This document shows, in pieces, positions 37,223 to 46,456 of a DNA stretch of 64,000 nt; positions within the stretch are counted from its first letter, which is position 1; the number at the start of each line of letters is the position of its first letter. Under the pieces are notes generated by a model that was given only the letters and a program-made list of their open reading frames with translations, did not search any database and was not told the origin of the DNA. Source of the stretch: Shewanella aestuarii (GTDB lineage: Bacteria > Pseudomonadota > Gammaproteobacteria > Enterobacterales > Shewanellaceae); NCBI RefSeq assembly GCF_014647215.1, contig NZ_BMOT01000004.1:1-64000 (forward strand), given 5' to 3'. The translations under genes and the position numbers were made by a program.

Positions 37223-37383
37223 ATGCCAATCACAGTAAATAAGTGGCCCGAAATAGCGTAGGAAAAATGCGTGATAACAAGGCAGATTTTTTGATACGTA
37301 GTTATTCTACAATCAAAAAATCTAACGCCGTTATCAGGTATTTTCACAAGCTAGAATGATCAGTTATTTATTACGATTGGTAT
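37223..37383. repeat. MITE-like 161-bp imperfect palindromic intergenic element
   Basis: The outer arms are 37223-37245 and 37361-37383: ATGCCAATC-ca-gTAAATAA-gTG against CAgTTATTTA-TTAC-GATTGGTAT, inverted with a few mismatches. The core has perfect 12-bp arms AGATTTTTTGAT (37284-37295) and ATCAAAAAATCT (37312-37323), with GTAG/CTAC inside and GATAAC (37273-37278)/GTTATC (37330-37335) outside. There is no coding potential. It looks like a non-autonomous mobile or extragenic palindromic element; the core resembles the repeats at 29527-29669 and 48826-48974. Confidence 0.7.
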
Positions 37384-37387
37384 AATA

Positions 37388-37741
37388 CTAACAATGATCG
37401 AAATGTGCGCTCTCAATACACATAAAACCAACCTGTTGCATAGTCATCACGGGGACTTTGATTTCATTAATCATGTCAAGCGACGGCTTCTTACTGTCAT
37501 CAACTAAACGTAAACCTACTTGGTATTGATTTAATTTTCCGCAATCAATCCAGTAACCTAGCCATTTAACCCCATAGTGCTTAAGTGATTTTGTCGCATC
37601 GTCTGTGAGCAATGTGATTTCTGCCATCTGAAACGCTTGCTCATGTGCCGTTAACACTGACACAACTAGCTTCGCATTATCAAAAGCACTCAGGCGTAAC
37701 CCGAGATAAGGTTCAAATAAGGTTTCAAATTGACCAGACAT
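37388..37741 (-). CDS. Hypothetical protein
   Basis: 117 residues, no signal peptide or TM, mixed alpha/beta. I do not recognise the family. A VGLRLVDD segment near residue 77 is reminiscent of PilZ-type strands but the RxxxR and DxSxxG motifs are absent, so I do not call PilZ. ATG 37741 is preferred because GGAG lies eight bases upstream; a GTG four codons earlier overlaps that site. It is probably the last gene of a three-gene minus-strand unit with the acetyltransferase and small membrane protein. Confidence 0.6.
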   Translation of the reverse strand: MSGQFETLFEPYLGLRLSAFDNAKLVVSVLTAHEQAFQMAEITLLTDDATKSLKHYGVKWLGYWIDCGKLNQYQVGLRLVDDSKKPSLDMINEIKVPVMTMQQVGFMCIESAHFDHC

Positions 37742-37762
37742 ATTCAGCTCCACAATCTAAGC

Positions 37763-38317
37763 TTAAGACAGCTTTCGTAGCAAAAGATAAAAATCACGTT
37801 GCTGGAACCCAAAATAATCCACGACTTGCATTTCAGCATATTGAGTGTGAGCCTTAAAAGAGCGCCCATTATCCTCAGCGATATAAGCCACTAAGTAGCG
37901 ACTTTGCTGATTGATAGCAAGAACCAGTTGATTAACTAACTGGGTAAAAATCCCTTGTCCGCGATGTCCTTCAGCAATCCAAATTGGCCCATATTGAAGG
38001 CTGTTATCTTGATTTACTCGCTGTGGCAGACCATCTTGATCTATATCCAGTAAGGGAAGTTTTTGAATTATTTTTTGATATAAAGCCTGTTTACCAAAGA
38101 AGCTCCATTGAGCCGAGATGACATACCCAACAATATTAGCCCCCTCTAACGCTAATATTATCCAATGCTGATTAATCAATTGCGTTAATTGAGCTTGGGT
38201 TAACCCCTGCCCTTGAAGACTGGGATCATGTCGAGTTAATTCAGCATTAACATGCTTACGTTCCAGTTCAGCTAACTGAGGCACATCCGCTAAATTGGCT
38301 TTGCGATATTGAATCAC
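37763..38317 (-). CDS. GNAT family N-acetyltransferase
   Basis: 184 residues with a GNAT fold. The acetyl-CoA loop is seen as EGHRGQGIFTQLVNQL (about 118-133; R/Q-x2-G-x-G/A pattern), followed by the family's YIAEDNGRSFKAH segment. The acceptor substrate is unknown. The start is GTG, sharing four bases (GTGA) with the stop of the upstream membrane protein, so the two are translationally coupled. Confidence 0.75.
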   Translation of the reverse strand: MIQYRKANLADVPQLAELERKHVNAELTRHDPSLQGQGLTQAQLTQLINQHWIILALEGANIVGYVISAQWSFFGKQALYQKIIQKLPLLDIDQDGLPQRVNQDNSLQYGPIWIAEGHRGQGIFTQLVNQLVLAINQQSRYLVAYIAEDNGRSFKAHTQYAEMQVVDYFGFQQRDFYLLLRKLS

Positions 38318-38601
38318 GATTTATCCTGAGAGTTTTCTGATGACTTTTCAGCTGGGCTTGGCGATGACTTTTCAGAAGCCGCCTCTGATGCAGGTAATGA
38401 TTGGCTATCTTGATTTTTTGCCCACTGGATCATTAGTGCGACGGGGAAAGGTGCCATCATCACTAAGCCTAAACCAATACAGCTGGCGACAATCAACATA
38501 CCTTGTGCTCGCTGACTGGTGTCGGTGAACAGATGCAAATAACAACCCAGCATTAATAACATTGAACCAAGGTAATGAAGTAACTTAAGCGCTTTAATCA
38601 T
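38314..38601 (-). CDS. Small two-TM membrane protein
   Basis: 95 residues: hydrophobic segments at about 8-24 and 35-58, then a soluble tail of about 30 residues that is almost only Ser, Glu, Ala, Pro and Lys. Function unknown. Its stop overlaps the start of the acetyltransferase gene. Confidence 0.62.
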   Translation of the reverse strand: MIKALKLLHYLGSMLLMLGCYLHLFTDTSQRAQGMLIVASCIGLGLVMMAPFPVALMIQWAKNQDSQSLPASEAASEKSSPSPAEKSSENSQDKS

Positions 38602-38701
38602 ACTGATTTCTCATTAATAGACAGAAGACGGGTTATCACTTTGTCACAGTATCAAGTAGAATAGCCACAACTTGAATAATCTAGGCAATAAATTAGCAAA
38701 C

Positions 38702-39118
38702 ATGATAAAGCATTTTTTAGGCGCTGCTGCAGTAATTTTCGCTTTAAGCGCATGTCAAAGTCATTCAGCAATCGATAATTCAACCTCATTAATTGGCTCG
38801 TGGCACATTGAATCAGTATTATCTGCGCCAACCATTGATTACAGCCCGGCAAAATTGATTTTTTCTGAAAATGGCCAGCTTAGTGGCAATACCAGTTGTA
38901 ATTCTTTTATGGGAAATTACACATTTGAAGATGATATCTTAACGCTCTCACCTGCGGGGACAACACGCAAAGCCTGTATCGAAGCGCTTATGAACCAAGA
39001 GCAAAAAGTCATGCAAGCCATGCCTTTAGTTAAGTCGGCGTCCATTTCACAGGGTAAATTACGCTTAGCGGATCAAAATAATCAACCCATTATTGTATTA
39101 AGCAAGTTGACCAAGTAA
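38702..39118 (+). CDS. META domain lipoprotein (HslJ-like)
   Basis: 138 residues from ATG 38702. The lipoprotein signal ends LSAC (C18). A single META (DUF306) domain follows, with the diagnostic pattern LIGSWHIES...(S)GNTSCNSFMGNYTFEDDILTL. Family members include the heat-shock protein HslJ; the molecular role is unsettled. An in-frame upstream frame to 38672 was dropped because it spoils the signal peptide. Confidence 0.78.
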   Translation: MIKHFLGAAAVIFALSACQSHSAIDNSTSLIGSWHIESVLSAPTIDYSPAKLIFSENGQLSGNTSCNSFMGNYTFEDDILTLSPAGTTRKACIEALMNQEQKVMQAMPLVKSASISQGKLRLADQNNQPIIVLSKLTK

Positions 39119-39150
39119 AGCATTTGCTACACTTTCAAAACAATTAACAT

Positions 39151-39164
39151 TGAATTTTTATTCA
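39151..39164 (+). promoter_or_regulatory. ARG box (ArgR operator) upstream of argR
   Basis: TGAATTTTTATTCA matches the ARG-box consensus TGAATwwwwATTCA at every position. It lies about 90 bases before the argR start and just upstream of a TTGACA -35-like hexamer (39182-39187), implying autorepression. Confidence 0.85.
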
Positions 39165-39181
39165 TCAAAAGTGGGTTTTTC

Positions 39182-39210
39182 TTGACAAAAAAACCACTAG
39201 TATTCAAAAT
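39182..39210 (+). promoter_or_regulatory. Candidate argR promoter
   Basis: A perfect -35 TTGACA (39182-39187), then 17 bases and CAAAAT (39205-39210), 4 of 6 to the -10 consensus. Confidence 0.5.
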
Positions 39211-39252
39211 AAGGTGTTTTTCTGAATAACAACTATAAGATGAAAATACTAT

Positions 39253-39723
39253 ATGCCAACCACTAAAAATCAGGATGATCTGGTCAAAACCTTCAAAGCT
39301 ATCTTAAAAGAAGAACGTTTTGGCAGCCAAAGTGAAATTGTTAATGCACTTCAAGCCGAAGGATTCGGTAACATTAACCAATCAAAAGTTTCAAGAATGC
39401 TGAGTAAGTTTGGCGCGGTAAGAACCCGTAACGCCAAACAAGAAATGGTGTATTGTTTACCAGCTGAATTAGGCGTGCCAACTGCTGGCAGCCCACTTAA
39501 AAATCTGGTGCTTGATGTTGACCATAACCAAGCCATGATTGTAGTAAGAACCAGCCCCGGTGCGGCGCAATTAATTGCGCGTCTATTAGACTCAATAGGT
39601 AAACCTGAAGGTATTTTGGGCACGATTGCTGGTGATGATACGATCTTTATTTGCCCTTCAAGCATCAAAACCATTGATGATACTCTTGAAACGGTCAAGT
39701 CATTATTTAATTTTAGCGAGTAA
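39253..39723 (+). CDS. argR: Arginine repressor ArgR
   Basis: An arginine-responsive hexameric repressor of arginine biosynthesis and co-activator in Xer recombination at cer-type sites. The N-terminal winged helix holds [27 protein letters not shown] (about 24-50); only part is quoted from memory of the family as the SQSEIV/NQSKVSR motif. The C-terminal oligomerisation and arginine-binding domain contains a [14 protein letters not shown] segment and [10 protein letters not shown]. Length 156 equals E. coli. An ARG box lies upstream. Confidence 0.96.
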   Translation: MPTTKNQDDLVKTFKAILKEERFGSQSEIVNALQAEGFGNINQSKVSRMLSKFGAVRTRNAKQEMVYCLPAELGVPTAGSPLKNLVLDVDHNQAMIVVRTSPGAAQLIARLLDSIGKPEGILGTIAGDDTIFICPSSIKTIDDTLETVKSLFNFSE

Positions 39724-39755
39724 TGCCTACGGCAATTTTTTAGTAAAGACAGAAT

Positions 39756-39785
39756 AAAAAAGCAATGCCTCGGCATTGCTTTTTT
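39756..39785 (+). terminator. argR terminator
   Basis: AAAAAAGCAATGCC and GGCATTGCTTTTTT form a 14-bp stem with a minimal loop; A and T runs on both sides make it bidirectional, also serving the convergent Dyp peroxidase gene. Confidence 0.88.
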
Positions 39786-39869
39786 ATTTATAAATCACAC
39801 GTTCACTAAAATTAAAATTAAACAATATAAATCAACACCTTAATTCAGGCATCGCCGTAAGCGTATATA

Positions 39870-40808
39870 TTACGCTTCATCCCACTGGAGCAAAAAATCC
39901 AATGATGGCGCAAAAAACGATGATCCAGTCAGTGCCTTAGTAAATTGCATCAAATGATCGTGATTACCGTGTCCGTCACCATAGATCATACTGCGTAGCA
40001 TTTGCTCAAAATTATCGGGTGTTTTACAGCTAGAGATAAACATTAATCCCTGCTCTTTTACAGAGCCATACGGCATGCTTTGACGTAAAATCTCCATTGA
40101 TGCGCCGTTAGCATCTTTTAAATTAACCCGCTTAATATGACTGGTTAATGGCTTATCTTCCGAGTCATATTCGATATCATCTTGTTTGGTTCTGCCAATG
40201 ATATCTTCTTGTTTTTTAACTGGTAAACGATGCCACTTACTTAAGTTATGAGCATACTTTTGTACATGAACATAACTTCCAGATTTAAACTCTGGATCTT
40301 CATCAGCGACTAAAGCCACTTGCTGACGATGACGGCCTTTAGGATTTTCGGTACCATCAACAAAACCGGTTAAATCGCGATTATCCATAAAGCGGAAACC
40401 ACGCTCTTCTTCGACCAGCTCAACCAAATCTTCAAACATTTGGCTAATTTCATTGGCCACTAAATGCAAAATATCAAAGCGATCACAACGAATATGAACA
40501 AATAAATCGTATTCAATAGCTGGCGCATCACGATTACCTTCATTCATAGAAGGAAAAGGTTTTAACAAGGCTGGGCGGGCTTCTGGGTAATAGGTATCCC
40601 AAAAGTTAGCACCAATAGCAACAAAACCGTTAAAAGCACTGTCAGCATATTGGTCGGTGAGTTCATAGATATACTGCGCGACACTGGCAATAGAAGGACG
40701 CAATTGATCTTCAACACCATCATTGGCATTAAACATCAAATAAATACTGTGTAAATTACCTTCGGCACAAATCCCTAATTGCTCGCGCGGCATAACCTGA
40801 TTATCCAT
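39870..40808 (-). CDS. Dyp-type heme peroxidase
   Basis: A heme peroxidase of the dye-decolorizing family. The catalytic GFVDGTENPKGR motif (distal Asp of GxxDG) is near residue 150, and a proximal histidine candidate is in HVQKYAHNLSKW. It closely resembles, from memory, the crystallised Shewanella oneidensis TyrA (311 residues); this one has 312 from ATG 40808. A GTG five codons earlier is possible. There is no Tat or Sec signal, so it is cytoplasmic or encapsulated. It sits downstream of the ferric transporter genes. Confidence 0.9.
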   Translation of the reverse strand: MDNQVMPREQLGICAEGNLHSIYLMFNANDGVEDQLRPSIASVAQYIYELTDQYADSAFNGFVAIGANFWDTYYPEARPALLKPFPSMNEGNRDAPAIEYDLFVHIRCDRFDILHLVANEISQMFEDLVELVEEERGFRFMDNRDLTGFVDGTENPKGRHRQQVALVADEDPEFKSGSYVHVQKYAHNLSKWHRLPVKKQEDIIGRTKQDDIEYDSEDKPLTSHIKRVNLKDANGASMEILRQSMPYGSVKEQGLMFISSCKTPDNFEQMLRSMIYGDGHGNHDHLMQFTKALTGSSFFAPSLDFLLQWDEA

Positions 40809-40929
40809 ATTGAAACAAACCACCTAGATTGTTATCGGTTTAAAAAATGAAAACTAAACAAACAAGTTCAGTTAGCGCTCAGTTGAATATTCTAAACCCA
40901 TCATAATTTAACTCTTTGATCTGGCACAA

Positions 40930-41958
40930 TCAAAAAATAACCAAGGGGTGCACTGGTGCAAATAAATTGACCTTTTGCCCCGGTGAAAGTTGCAATAGCT
41001 GGCTTCGAACTTCCAAGCAATGCTCTTCAACTTTAACCCAATAATGGCATACCGTTCCAAGAAAGCGTCGCTCGACAATTACCGCCAGCCCATGCTCATC
41101 GGCAACCAATTCAACTTGTTGAGGCCTGAGTAGTAACTGCCCTTGATAATCAACAGGATAGTTTATAGACGCACTACTTTGCAATACACCAATTGGGGAT
41201 GACACTTCCATGCAACTATTTACAGTAACAGGTAAGTAATTACCCGCCCCCAAAAACTCAGCCACATATCTATCGTTTGGATGAGCATATAACTCTTCCG
41301 CTAAACCATGCTGAATAATGCAACCTTCTTTAAACAATGCCAATTTATCAGCAAAGACAAAAGCTTCATCTTTACTGTGGGTCACAAAAACCGCACTGAC
41401 ATTGCGTTGTTTGAGAATACTGCGGATCTCAAGCATCATTTCATTACGCACTTGCGCATCGATATTTGAAAATGGCTCATCGAGTAACAATAACTGCGGC
41501 TGATAAGCTAACGCACGAGCAATCGATACGCGTTGTTGCTGTCCCCCTGACAACTCATGCGGGTAACGTTGACTTAATCCAGTTAATTTAACCAGTTCAA
41601 GCATTTCATCTAAACGTGCTTGTCGCTCACTTTTAGATAAGCCTTTTACACCAAACAGAATGTTTTCGGCCACAGTCAAGTGCGGGAACAGGGCATAATC
41701 TTGAAATATCATCCCCACGCCACGCTGTTCACTCGGGACAAACAGGTCATCACCACTTAGCGCATCACCATTAATCTTAATCGTACCCTGACTAATCGGT
41801 TGCAAACCTGCTATGGCACGCAATAAAGTGGTTTTTCCACAGCCGCTAGGGCCTAGCAAAGCAACAATCTCACCTTGCTGTAAAGTTAAATTCAGTCCGT
41901 TTAAAATCACCTGTCCTTGGTAATCACTGAAAACATTTTCAATCGTGAGAGTCGACAT
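40930..41958 (-). CDS. fbpC: Ferric iron ABC transporter, ATPase FbpC
   Basis: The cytoplasmic ATPase of a periplasmic-binding-protein-dependent Fe(III) importer. Walker A GPSGCGKTT (about 34-42), Q-loop, signature LSGGQQQR, Walker B LLLLDEPFSN and H-loop VFVTHSKDEA are present. A TOBE-like regulatory C-terminal domain brings the length to 342. It starts one base after the permease stop, so it is translationally coupled. The fbpA-fbpB-fbpC order identifies the system. Confidence 0.9.
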   Translation of the reverse strand: MSTLTIENVFSDYQGQVILNGLNLTLQQGEIVALLGPSGCGKTTLLRAIAGLQPISQGTIKINGDALSGDDLFVPSEQRGVGMIFQDYALFPHLTVAENILFGVKGLSKSERQARLDEMLELVKLTGLSQRYPHELSGGQQQRVSIARALAYQPQLLLLDEPFSNIDAQVRNEMMLEIRSILKQRNVSAVFVTHSKDEAFVFADKLALFKEGCIIQHGLAEELYAHPNDRYVAEFLGAGNYLPVTVNSCMEVSSPIGVLQSSASINYPVDYQGQLLLRPQQVELVADEHGLAVIVERRFLGTVCHYWVKVEEHCLEVRSQLLQLSPGQKVNLFAPVHPLVIF

Positions 41959-41959
41959 A

Positions 41960-43591
41960 TTAGCTAGTATGCTCCAATGAACGGTTGAGATAAATTAACG
42001 GGATCAGTCCAACAAAAACAATCACAATCGCCGCTAGCGCGCCATGTTCAAGTTTCTCATCAGACACAAACTGGAACACATAGGTGGCTAAGTTTTCAAA
42101 CCCTATGGGACGTAATAATAATGCGGCGGGTAGCTCTTTCATACTTTCAATGAAAACAAGTAACGCGCCCGCCAATAACCCTTTGCGAAGAAGAGGTAAA
42201 TGCACACGGATTAGCAATTGCTGAGGCGTCTGCCCCATAGTGATACTTGCCATGTCTAATGAAGGTGAAATCCGTTTGTAACTGTTTTCAAGACTGCCTA
42301 TGGCAATCGCTAAAAATCGCACAGAAAATGCAAAAACGATTGCTATTGCACTCCCGGTAAAAACTAAACCTGGACCTCTGGCACCAAACCAATCATAAAC
42401 ATCGTTAATCGCAAAATCTAAATAAGTCAGTGGTACTAATACCCCAATGGCTAATACTGTGCCAGGTAACGCATAACCCGTACTGCTTAAGCGTGATGGC
42501 AGCGAATCTGTTGAACGCGGGCTAACACGGCGAACAAACATTAAAATCAGTGCCAATATTAAACATATACCACTAACTAATACCGCAATATACAGACTGT
42601 TCCAACTGTATTGCCAAAAGCGGTCATCCCAACTTTGCTCGAAATATTCAATGGCATAACCTGTTAGCACAATAAAAGGTAATAGAAAGGCTAGAAACAA
42701 TAAGGCTGAACAATAAAACCAGGCACCAATTGCTTTAAACCCGCTAAGACGATATCGGTCAGAGTCGTTTAGTGCGCTTTGTTTTTGAAATAGTTCCTGC
42801 TTACGTCGAGCAAATCGCTCGACACCCACTAAGGTAAAAATCACTAATAGCATAATTGCCGATAACTTGGCCGCAGCGGTTAAACTGCCATAACCTAGCC
42901 ACGTATCGTAAACCGCTGTAGTTAACGTTGGCACAGCAAAATAGCTAACTGTAGCGTAGTCGGCAGCGGTTTCCATTGCCACTAACGCCACGCCAACAGC
43001 TAATGCAGGGCGCGACATAGGTAAGGCTAAACGCCAGAAGCTTCGCCAAGGACTACAGCCCATGATACGAGATGCATGCAATAGACTAGAAGATTGCTCC
43101 ATGAAAGCAGTACGAGCAAGCAGATAGATATACGGAAATAAGACCAGTGACAGCATCATTGCTGCACCGCCTAAGCTGCGAATTGCGGGGAAATAATAAT
43201 CGTGTGGCGAGCTCCATTGAAACGCAGCTCTTAACGCCCGTTGCACTGGACCGGCATAATCCAGCATATCAGTATAAACATAAGCCACAATGTAAGCAGG
43301 CATAGCAAGTGGCAATAGTAATAACCATTGAAAATAGCGCCGACCAGGAAATTCACATCTTGCGACAAACCAAGCGGCGGGTACAGCAATAAGCAATGAG
43401 CCAATTCCCACCAACAGCATCAATAACAGGCTGTTAGCGATATATGTGGGGAGTACCGTATCAAACAGGTGACTAAAAACTGCTTCATCGGGAAATGCGG
43501 CTTGCACAATTAATGCAATAAGCGGCAGGATGATCACTGCCGCAATTGAGTAACCAGCAAGCGACCAGCTTCTGGTTAGACCTAAAATCAT
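41960..43591 (-). CDS. fbpB: Ferric iron ABC transporter, permease FbpB
   Basis: A fused double-length permease (543 residues, about 12 TM). Each half carries an EAA-type coupling loop (LLHASRIMGCSPWRSFWRLALPM in the first half around 175-197, shortened here; SLDMASITMGQTPQQLLIRVHLPL-like in the second). This two-in-one layout is typical of FbpB/SfuB. It lies between fbpA and fbpC. Confidence 0.9.
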   Translation of the reverse strand: MILGLTRSWSLAGYSIAAVIILPLIALIVQAAFPDEAVFSHLFDTVLPTYIANSLLLMLLVGIGSLLIAVPAAWFVARCEFPGRRYFQWLLLLPLAMPAYIVAYVYTDMLDYAGPVQRALRAAFQWSSPHDYYFPAIRSLGGAAMMLSLVLFPYIYLLARTAFMEQSSSLLHASRIMGCSPWRSFWRLALPMSRPALAVGVALVAMETAADYATVSYFAVPTLTTAVYDTWLGYGSLTAAAKLSAIMLLVIFTLVGVERFARRKQELFQKQSALNDSDRYRLSGFKAIGAWFYCSALLFLAFLLPFIVLTGYAIEYFEQSWDDRFWQYSWNSLYIAVLVSGICLILALILMFVRRVSPRSTDSLPSRLSSTGYALPGTVLAIGVLVPLTYLDFAINDVYDWFGARGPGLVFTGSAIAIVFAFSVRFLAIAIGSLENSYKRISPSLDMASITMGQTPQQLLIRVHLPLLRKGLLAGALLVFIESMKELPAALLLRPIGFENLATYVFQFVSDEKLEHGALAAIVIVFVGLIPLIYLNRSLEHTS

Positions 43592-43678
43592 AACTACTAT
43601 CCAGTTAAATCAATACGGCGTTATCCTCAACACCGTATCGAATGACAATGCAAAACTGGCTTTATATCAATATTGATA

Positions 43679-44686
43679 TTAAAGATCGAACTTAACTTCA
43701 TCTAACAGCTTCACTGCCGCTTGATGATTTTCAGCCAATTTATAAATAGGAAGTGGATCAGCTTTGAATTCGCCCCATGATGCCACAAGTTTTGATGGCT
43801 TAACATCCGCTTTAACTGGATATTCCATGTTAACATCAGCATAAGCTTGCTGAGCAACATTTGAAGTTAAAAACTCCATCAGCTTGATTGCATTATCTTT
43901 ATTAGGTGAGAATTTAGCCAACGCCATTCCTGATACGTTGATATGTGCACCGCGGTTATCTTGGTTAGGAAAGTTAATGTAAACCGCTTCAGCCCAACTC
44001 TTTTGGTTTTCATCCATCATCATATTGCCGTAGTAATAGCTATTACCAATGGCAAAATCACACATACCCTCTTTTACCGCTAATACTTGATCACGGTCAT
44101 TACCTTGGGGTTTCCGCGCCAAGTTAGACTTCACGCCTTCCAACCAAGTTTTAGTGTCTGCTTCGCCGTGGTGGGCAATCATAGATGCCACTAACGCCAC
44201 ATTATAAGGGTGTTTACCGCTACGAGTACAAATTTTACCTTTGTATTCAGGCTTCGCCAGATCTTCATAATTGATGTCGACTTTACCGGTACGCTCTTTT
44301 GACGAATACACATTACGAACACGCATCGTCAGCGCATACCATTCATTTTTAGGTGAGCGATAAACTTCAGGAATATTATTGTTAATCACCTCGTTGTTAA
44401 CTGGAGACACTAAGTCTTTTTCAACTAGCTCCATTAAACGAGAAAAATCAGAAGTTAATACAACATCAGCGGGAGATAAACGGCCTTCACGCGCAATACG
44501 TTCAGCAATACCATCTTTAGCAAAGACAACATTTACCTTAATCCCCGTATCTTGAGTAAATTGCTCTAAGATCGGTTCAACTAAAAATGCTTGTCGATAT
44601 GAATATACAGTTAACGCATCATCCGCCATTGCTGAGTTGGCTAAACATGCTAAACCTAAAACTGCAGCGCCTTTTACCATTTTCAT
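43679..44686 (-). CDS. fbpA: Periplasmic ferric iron-binding protein FbpA
   Basis: A periplasmic type II (ferric-transferrin-like) solute-binding protein, 335 residues from ATG 44686 (GGGAG nine bases upstream; a GTG two codons earlier is too close to that site). The signal peptide ends AMA. The tyrosine cluster Y217-Y219 (NSYYYG) matches the iron-coordinating tyrosines of the family. The first gene of the operon; a perfect Fur box lies 54 bases upstream. Confidence 0.93.
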   Translation of the reverse strand: MKMVKGAAVLGLACLANSAMADDALTVYSYRQAFLVEPILEQFTQDTGIKVNVVFAKDGIAERIAREGRLSPADVVLTSDFSRLMELVEKDLVSPVNNEVINNNIPEVYRSPKNEWYALTMRVRNVYSSKERTGKVDINYEDLAKPEYKGKICTRSGKHPYNVALVASMIAHHGEADTKTWLEGVKSNLARKPQGNDRDQVLAVKEGMCDFAIGNSYYYGNMMMDENQKSWAEAVYINFPNQDNRGAHINVSGMALAKFSPNKDNAIKLMEFLTSNVAQQAYADVNMEYPVKADVKPSKLVASWGEFKADPLPIYKLAENHQAAVKLLDEVKFDL

Positions 44687-44739
44687 TTCCACATTCTCCC
44701 TTGTCGTTAAAAACTATTGAAAGCAATTAACATTAGCAA

Positions 44740-44754
44740 TGATAATAATTATCA
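44740..44754. promoter_or_regulatory. Fur box of the fbpABC operon
   Basis: TGATAATAATTATCA is a perfect match to the 7-1-7 Fur consensus TGATAATnATTATCA. It lies 54 bases upstream of the fbpA start, where it would cover the promoter, so the operon should be repressed by Fe(II)-Fur. Confidence 0.92.
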
Positions 44755-44867
44755 ATCGCGCCAAGAGTAAATGATCGGCATTAAAGGAGCAAGTGCCTTT
44801 TAGGAAATTTGTATTGATATTGATTTAGATCACGCGATTTTTATCATCTCAATAATGAGCAGGCTGT

Positions 44868-45617
44868 TTACCAGTATTTTTCAACGGTAATTTGACCTGG
44901 AGCACGTCTTAAGTTTTTAGTTAGCCCCAACTCTAACAACGCATTTTGTGATTCAGTGATCATCCCAGGATTGCCACAAATCATTACCTGTGAGTTTTCG
45001 GGATTAATCTCTATTGCCGCTTTTTGTTGTAACATACCGCTCTGAATGGCTTCGGGGATCCGACAGGTTAATGCATCGTCAAATGGCTCGCGGGTGACGA
45101 TGGGAATAAATACAAATTGTTGCGAATATTTAGCTTGCAGCTGTTTTATCAAGTCTAAATAAGCCAGGTCTTTAGCTAAGCGAACACCATAAACTAAAAC
45201 CACTTTTTCAAACCTTTGCCAAGGTTCCTCTGTTAACAGCATGGATAAAAATGGACCTACTGCGGTGCCTGTAGATAACAACCATAGATGCTTTCCTTGC
45301 AATACGCCTTGTGGAATTTCATCAAGTGTCATAAACCCTGTCGCTTTTGGAGTCACTTCAATACTATCTCCAGGATTGAGTGATTGAAGGTCTGGCGACA
45401 ATAATCCATCTTCAACAGCAACCGCTAAAATTTCAACATAGTCACTGCCTGGTGGGTTTACCACAGAATAAGCTCTTGCTAACCGTTTATCATCACGGAT
45501 CTGACTCAGTTTGATAAATTGACCAGCAATAAAAGGCTCGACAGCGGCTTTAATCTTTAATGAAAACAATTTTTCATTCCAGTCAATTCGTTCCAGCACC
45601 TCACCTGTTACCCACAT
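44868..45617 (-). CDS. fpr: Ferredoxin/flavodoxin--NADP+ reductase
   Basis: An FAD enzyme shuttling electrons between NADPH and ferredoxin or flavodoxin, implicated in superoxide response and iron mobilisation. FAD motif RAYSVVNPP (about 49-57), NADP motif LSTGTAVGPFLSML (about 115-128) and the terminal VEKYW, a variant of the family ending VEHYW, are present. Length 249 is typical. It is ten bases downstream of the DUF5610 gene and upstream of fbpA on the same strand, but the Fur box between points to separate transcription. Confidence 0.93.
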   Translation of the reverse strand: MWVTGEVLERIDWNEKLFSLKIKAAVEPFIAGQFIKLSQIRDDKRLARAYSVVNPPGSDYVEILAVAVEDGLLSPDLQSLNPGDSIEVTPKATGFMTLDEIPQGVLQGKHLWLLSTGTAVGPFLSMLLTEEPWQRFEKVVLVYGVRLAKDLAYLDLIKQLQAKYSQQFVFIPIVTREPFDDALTCRIPEAIQSGMLQQKAAIEINPENSQVMICGNPGMITESQNALLELGLTKNLRRAPGQITVEKYW

Positions 45618-45626
45618 AGTAAATCC

Positions 45627-46244
45627 TTATTCTTTTAGATCATTACTTGAAGGTAGCATGTCTGACTTAAACTTGGCTAATCCACTTTGAATGAGTTCGT
45701 AAGTATTCTCAACACCGGCGGCGATATCACCTTGTAATACTTTTAAACCTGACAGGATTTCTTTCGCTTGACCAAAGCCGTCATCTATCGCTTTAGTAAT
45801 TTTGTCCATAAAGCTATTGAGCTGCTGCTCATAATCACTTTGTGGATTTTGTTGTTGATGTAATGCAAAAAAGCCAGTCGCAAATTGTAAGATACGATCA
45901 GCGGTGGCCGCAGGTGAATAATCGATTTCAGCCCCAGCCATCGGCTTACTCGGGGTGTTTTCACCTAATACTAAGTCTAACTCCGAATCAATGGCATCAA
46001 TTGCATTGCGATACAATAACGCCATCGATTGATCCCCTGACGCTATGGTGACTTTTTCTTGTGCAGCCAATATTTGGCCATTCATTAATCGCTTAGTAAT
46101 TTGACTAACCGACATATTGGATTTACTTTCGACAGCTTGATTTGCTTGCGTTTGCCCACTATCCCCAGTTTTCTGTTTAGCGCTTTCAGTCTGGCTCGAC
46201 ACGGATGTATATTGCGCGATGTTACGGGTTGATTTTATTTCCAT
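45627..46244 (-). CDS. DUF5610 domain protein
   Basis: 205 residues, no signal peptide or TM. A low-complexity Gln/Ser/Thr-rich N-terminus (1-45) precedes a helical domain (about 45-190) resembling DUF5610 found in gammaproteobacteria; function unknown. ATG 46244 is preferred over a GTG three codons earlier because AGGTGG lies just upstream. It probably forms a transcript with fpr, 9 bases downstream. Confidence 0.68.
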   Translation of the reverse strand: MEIKSTRNIAQYTSVSSQTESAKQKTGDSGQTQANQAVESKSNMSVSQITKRLMNGQILAAQEKVTIASGDQSMALLYRNAIDAIDSELDLVLGENTPSKPMAGAEIDYSPAATADRILQFATGFFALHQQQNPQSDYEQQLNSFMDKITKAIDDGFGQAKEILSGLKVLQGDIAAGVENTYELIQSGLAKFKSDMLPSSNDLKE

Positions 46245-46456
46245 GACGTCCACCTTTTATTAACTTGATATATCTTTATCGACGTATAAAATTTAACCTA
46301 TAGTGTTAATTACAAAAATACACCAGATACCGTCAATAATAGCAATGTATCAATAAAGTTAACGGCACATTTGATGTGCAAATAAATAGACCTAAGCCGT
46401 CGTGTTTTTACCACCAACATTCAATATTGAGAATATATCTTTATTAAGGATAATAC

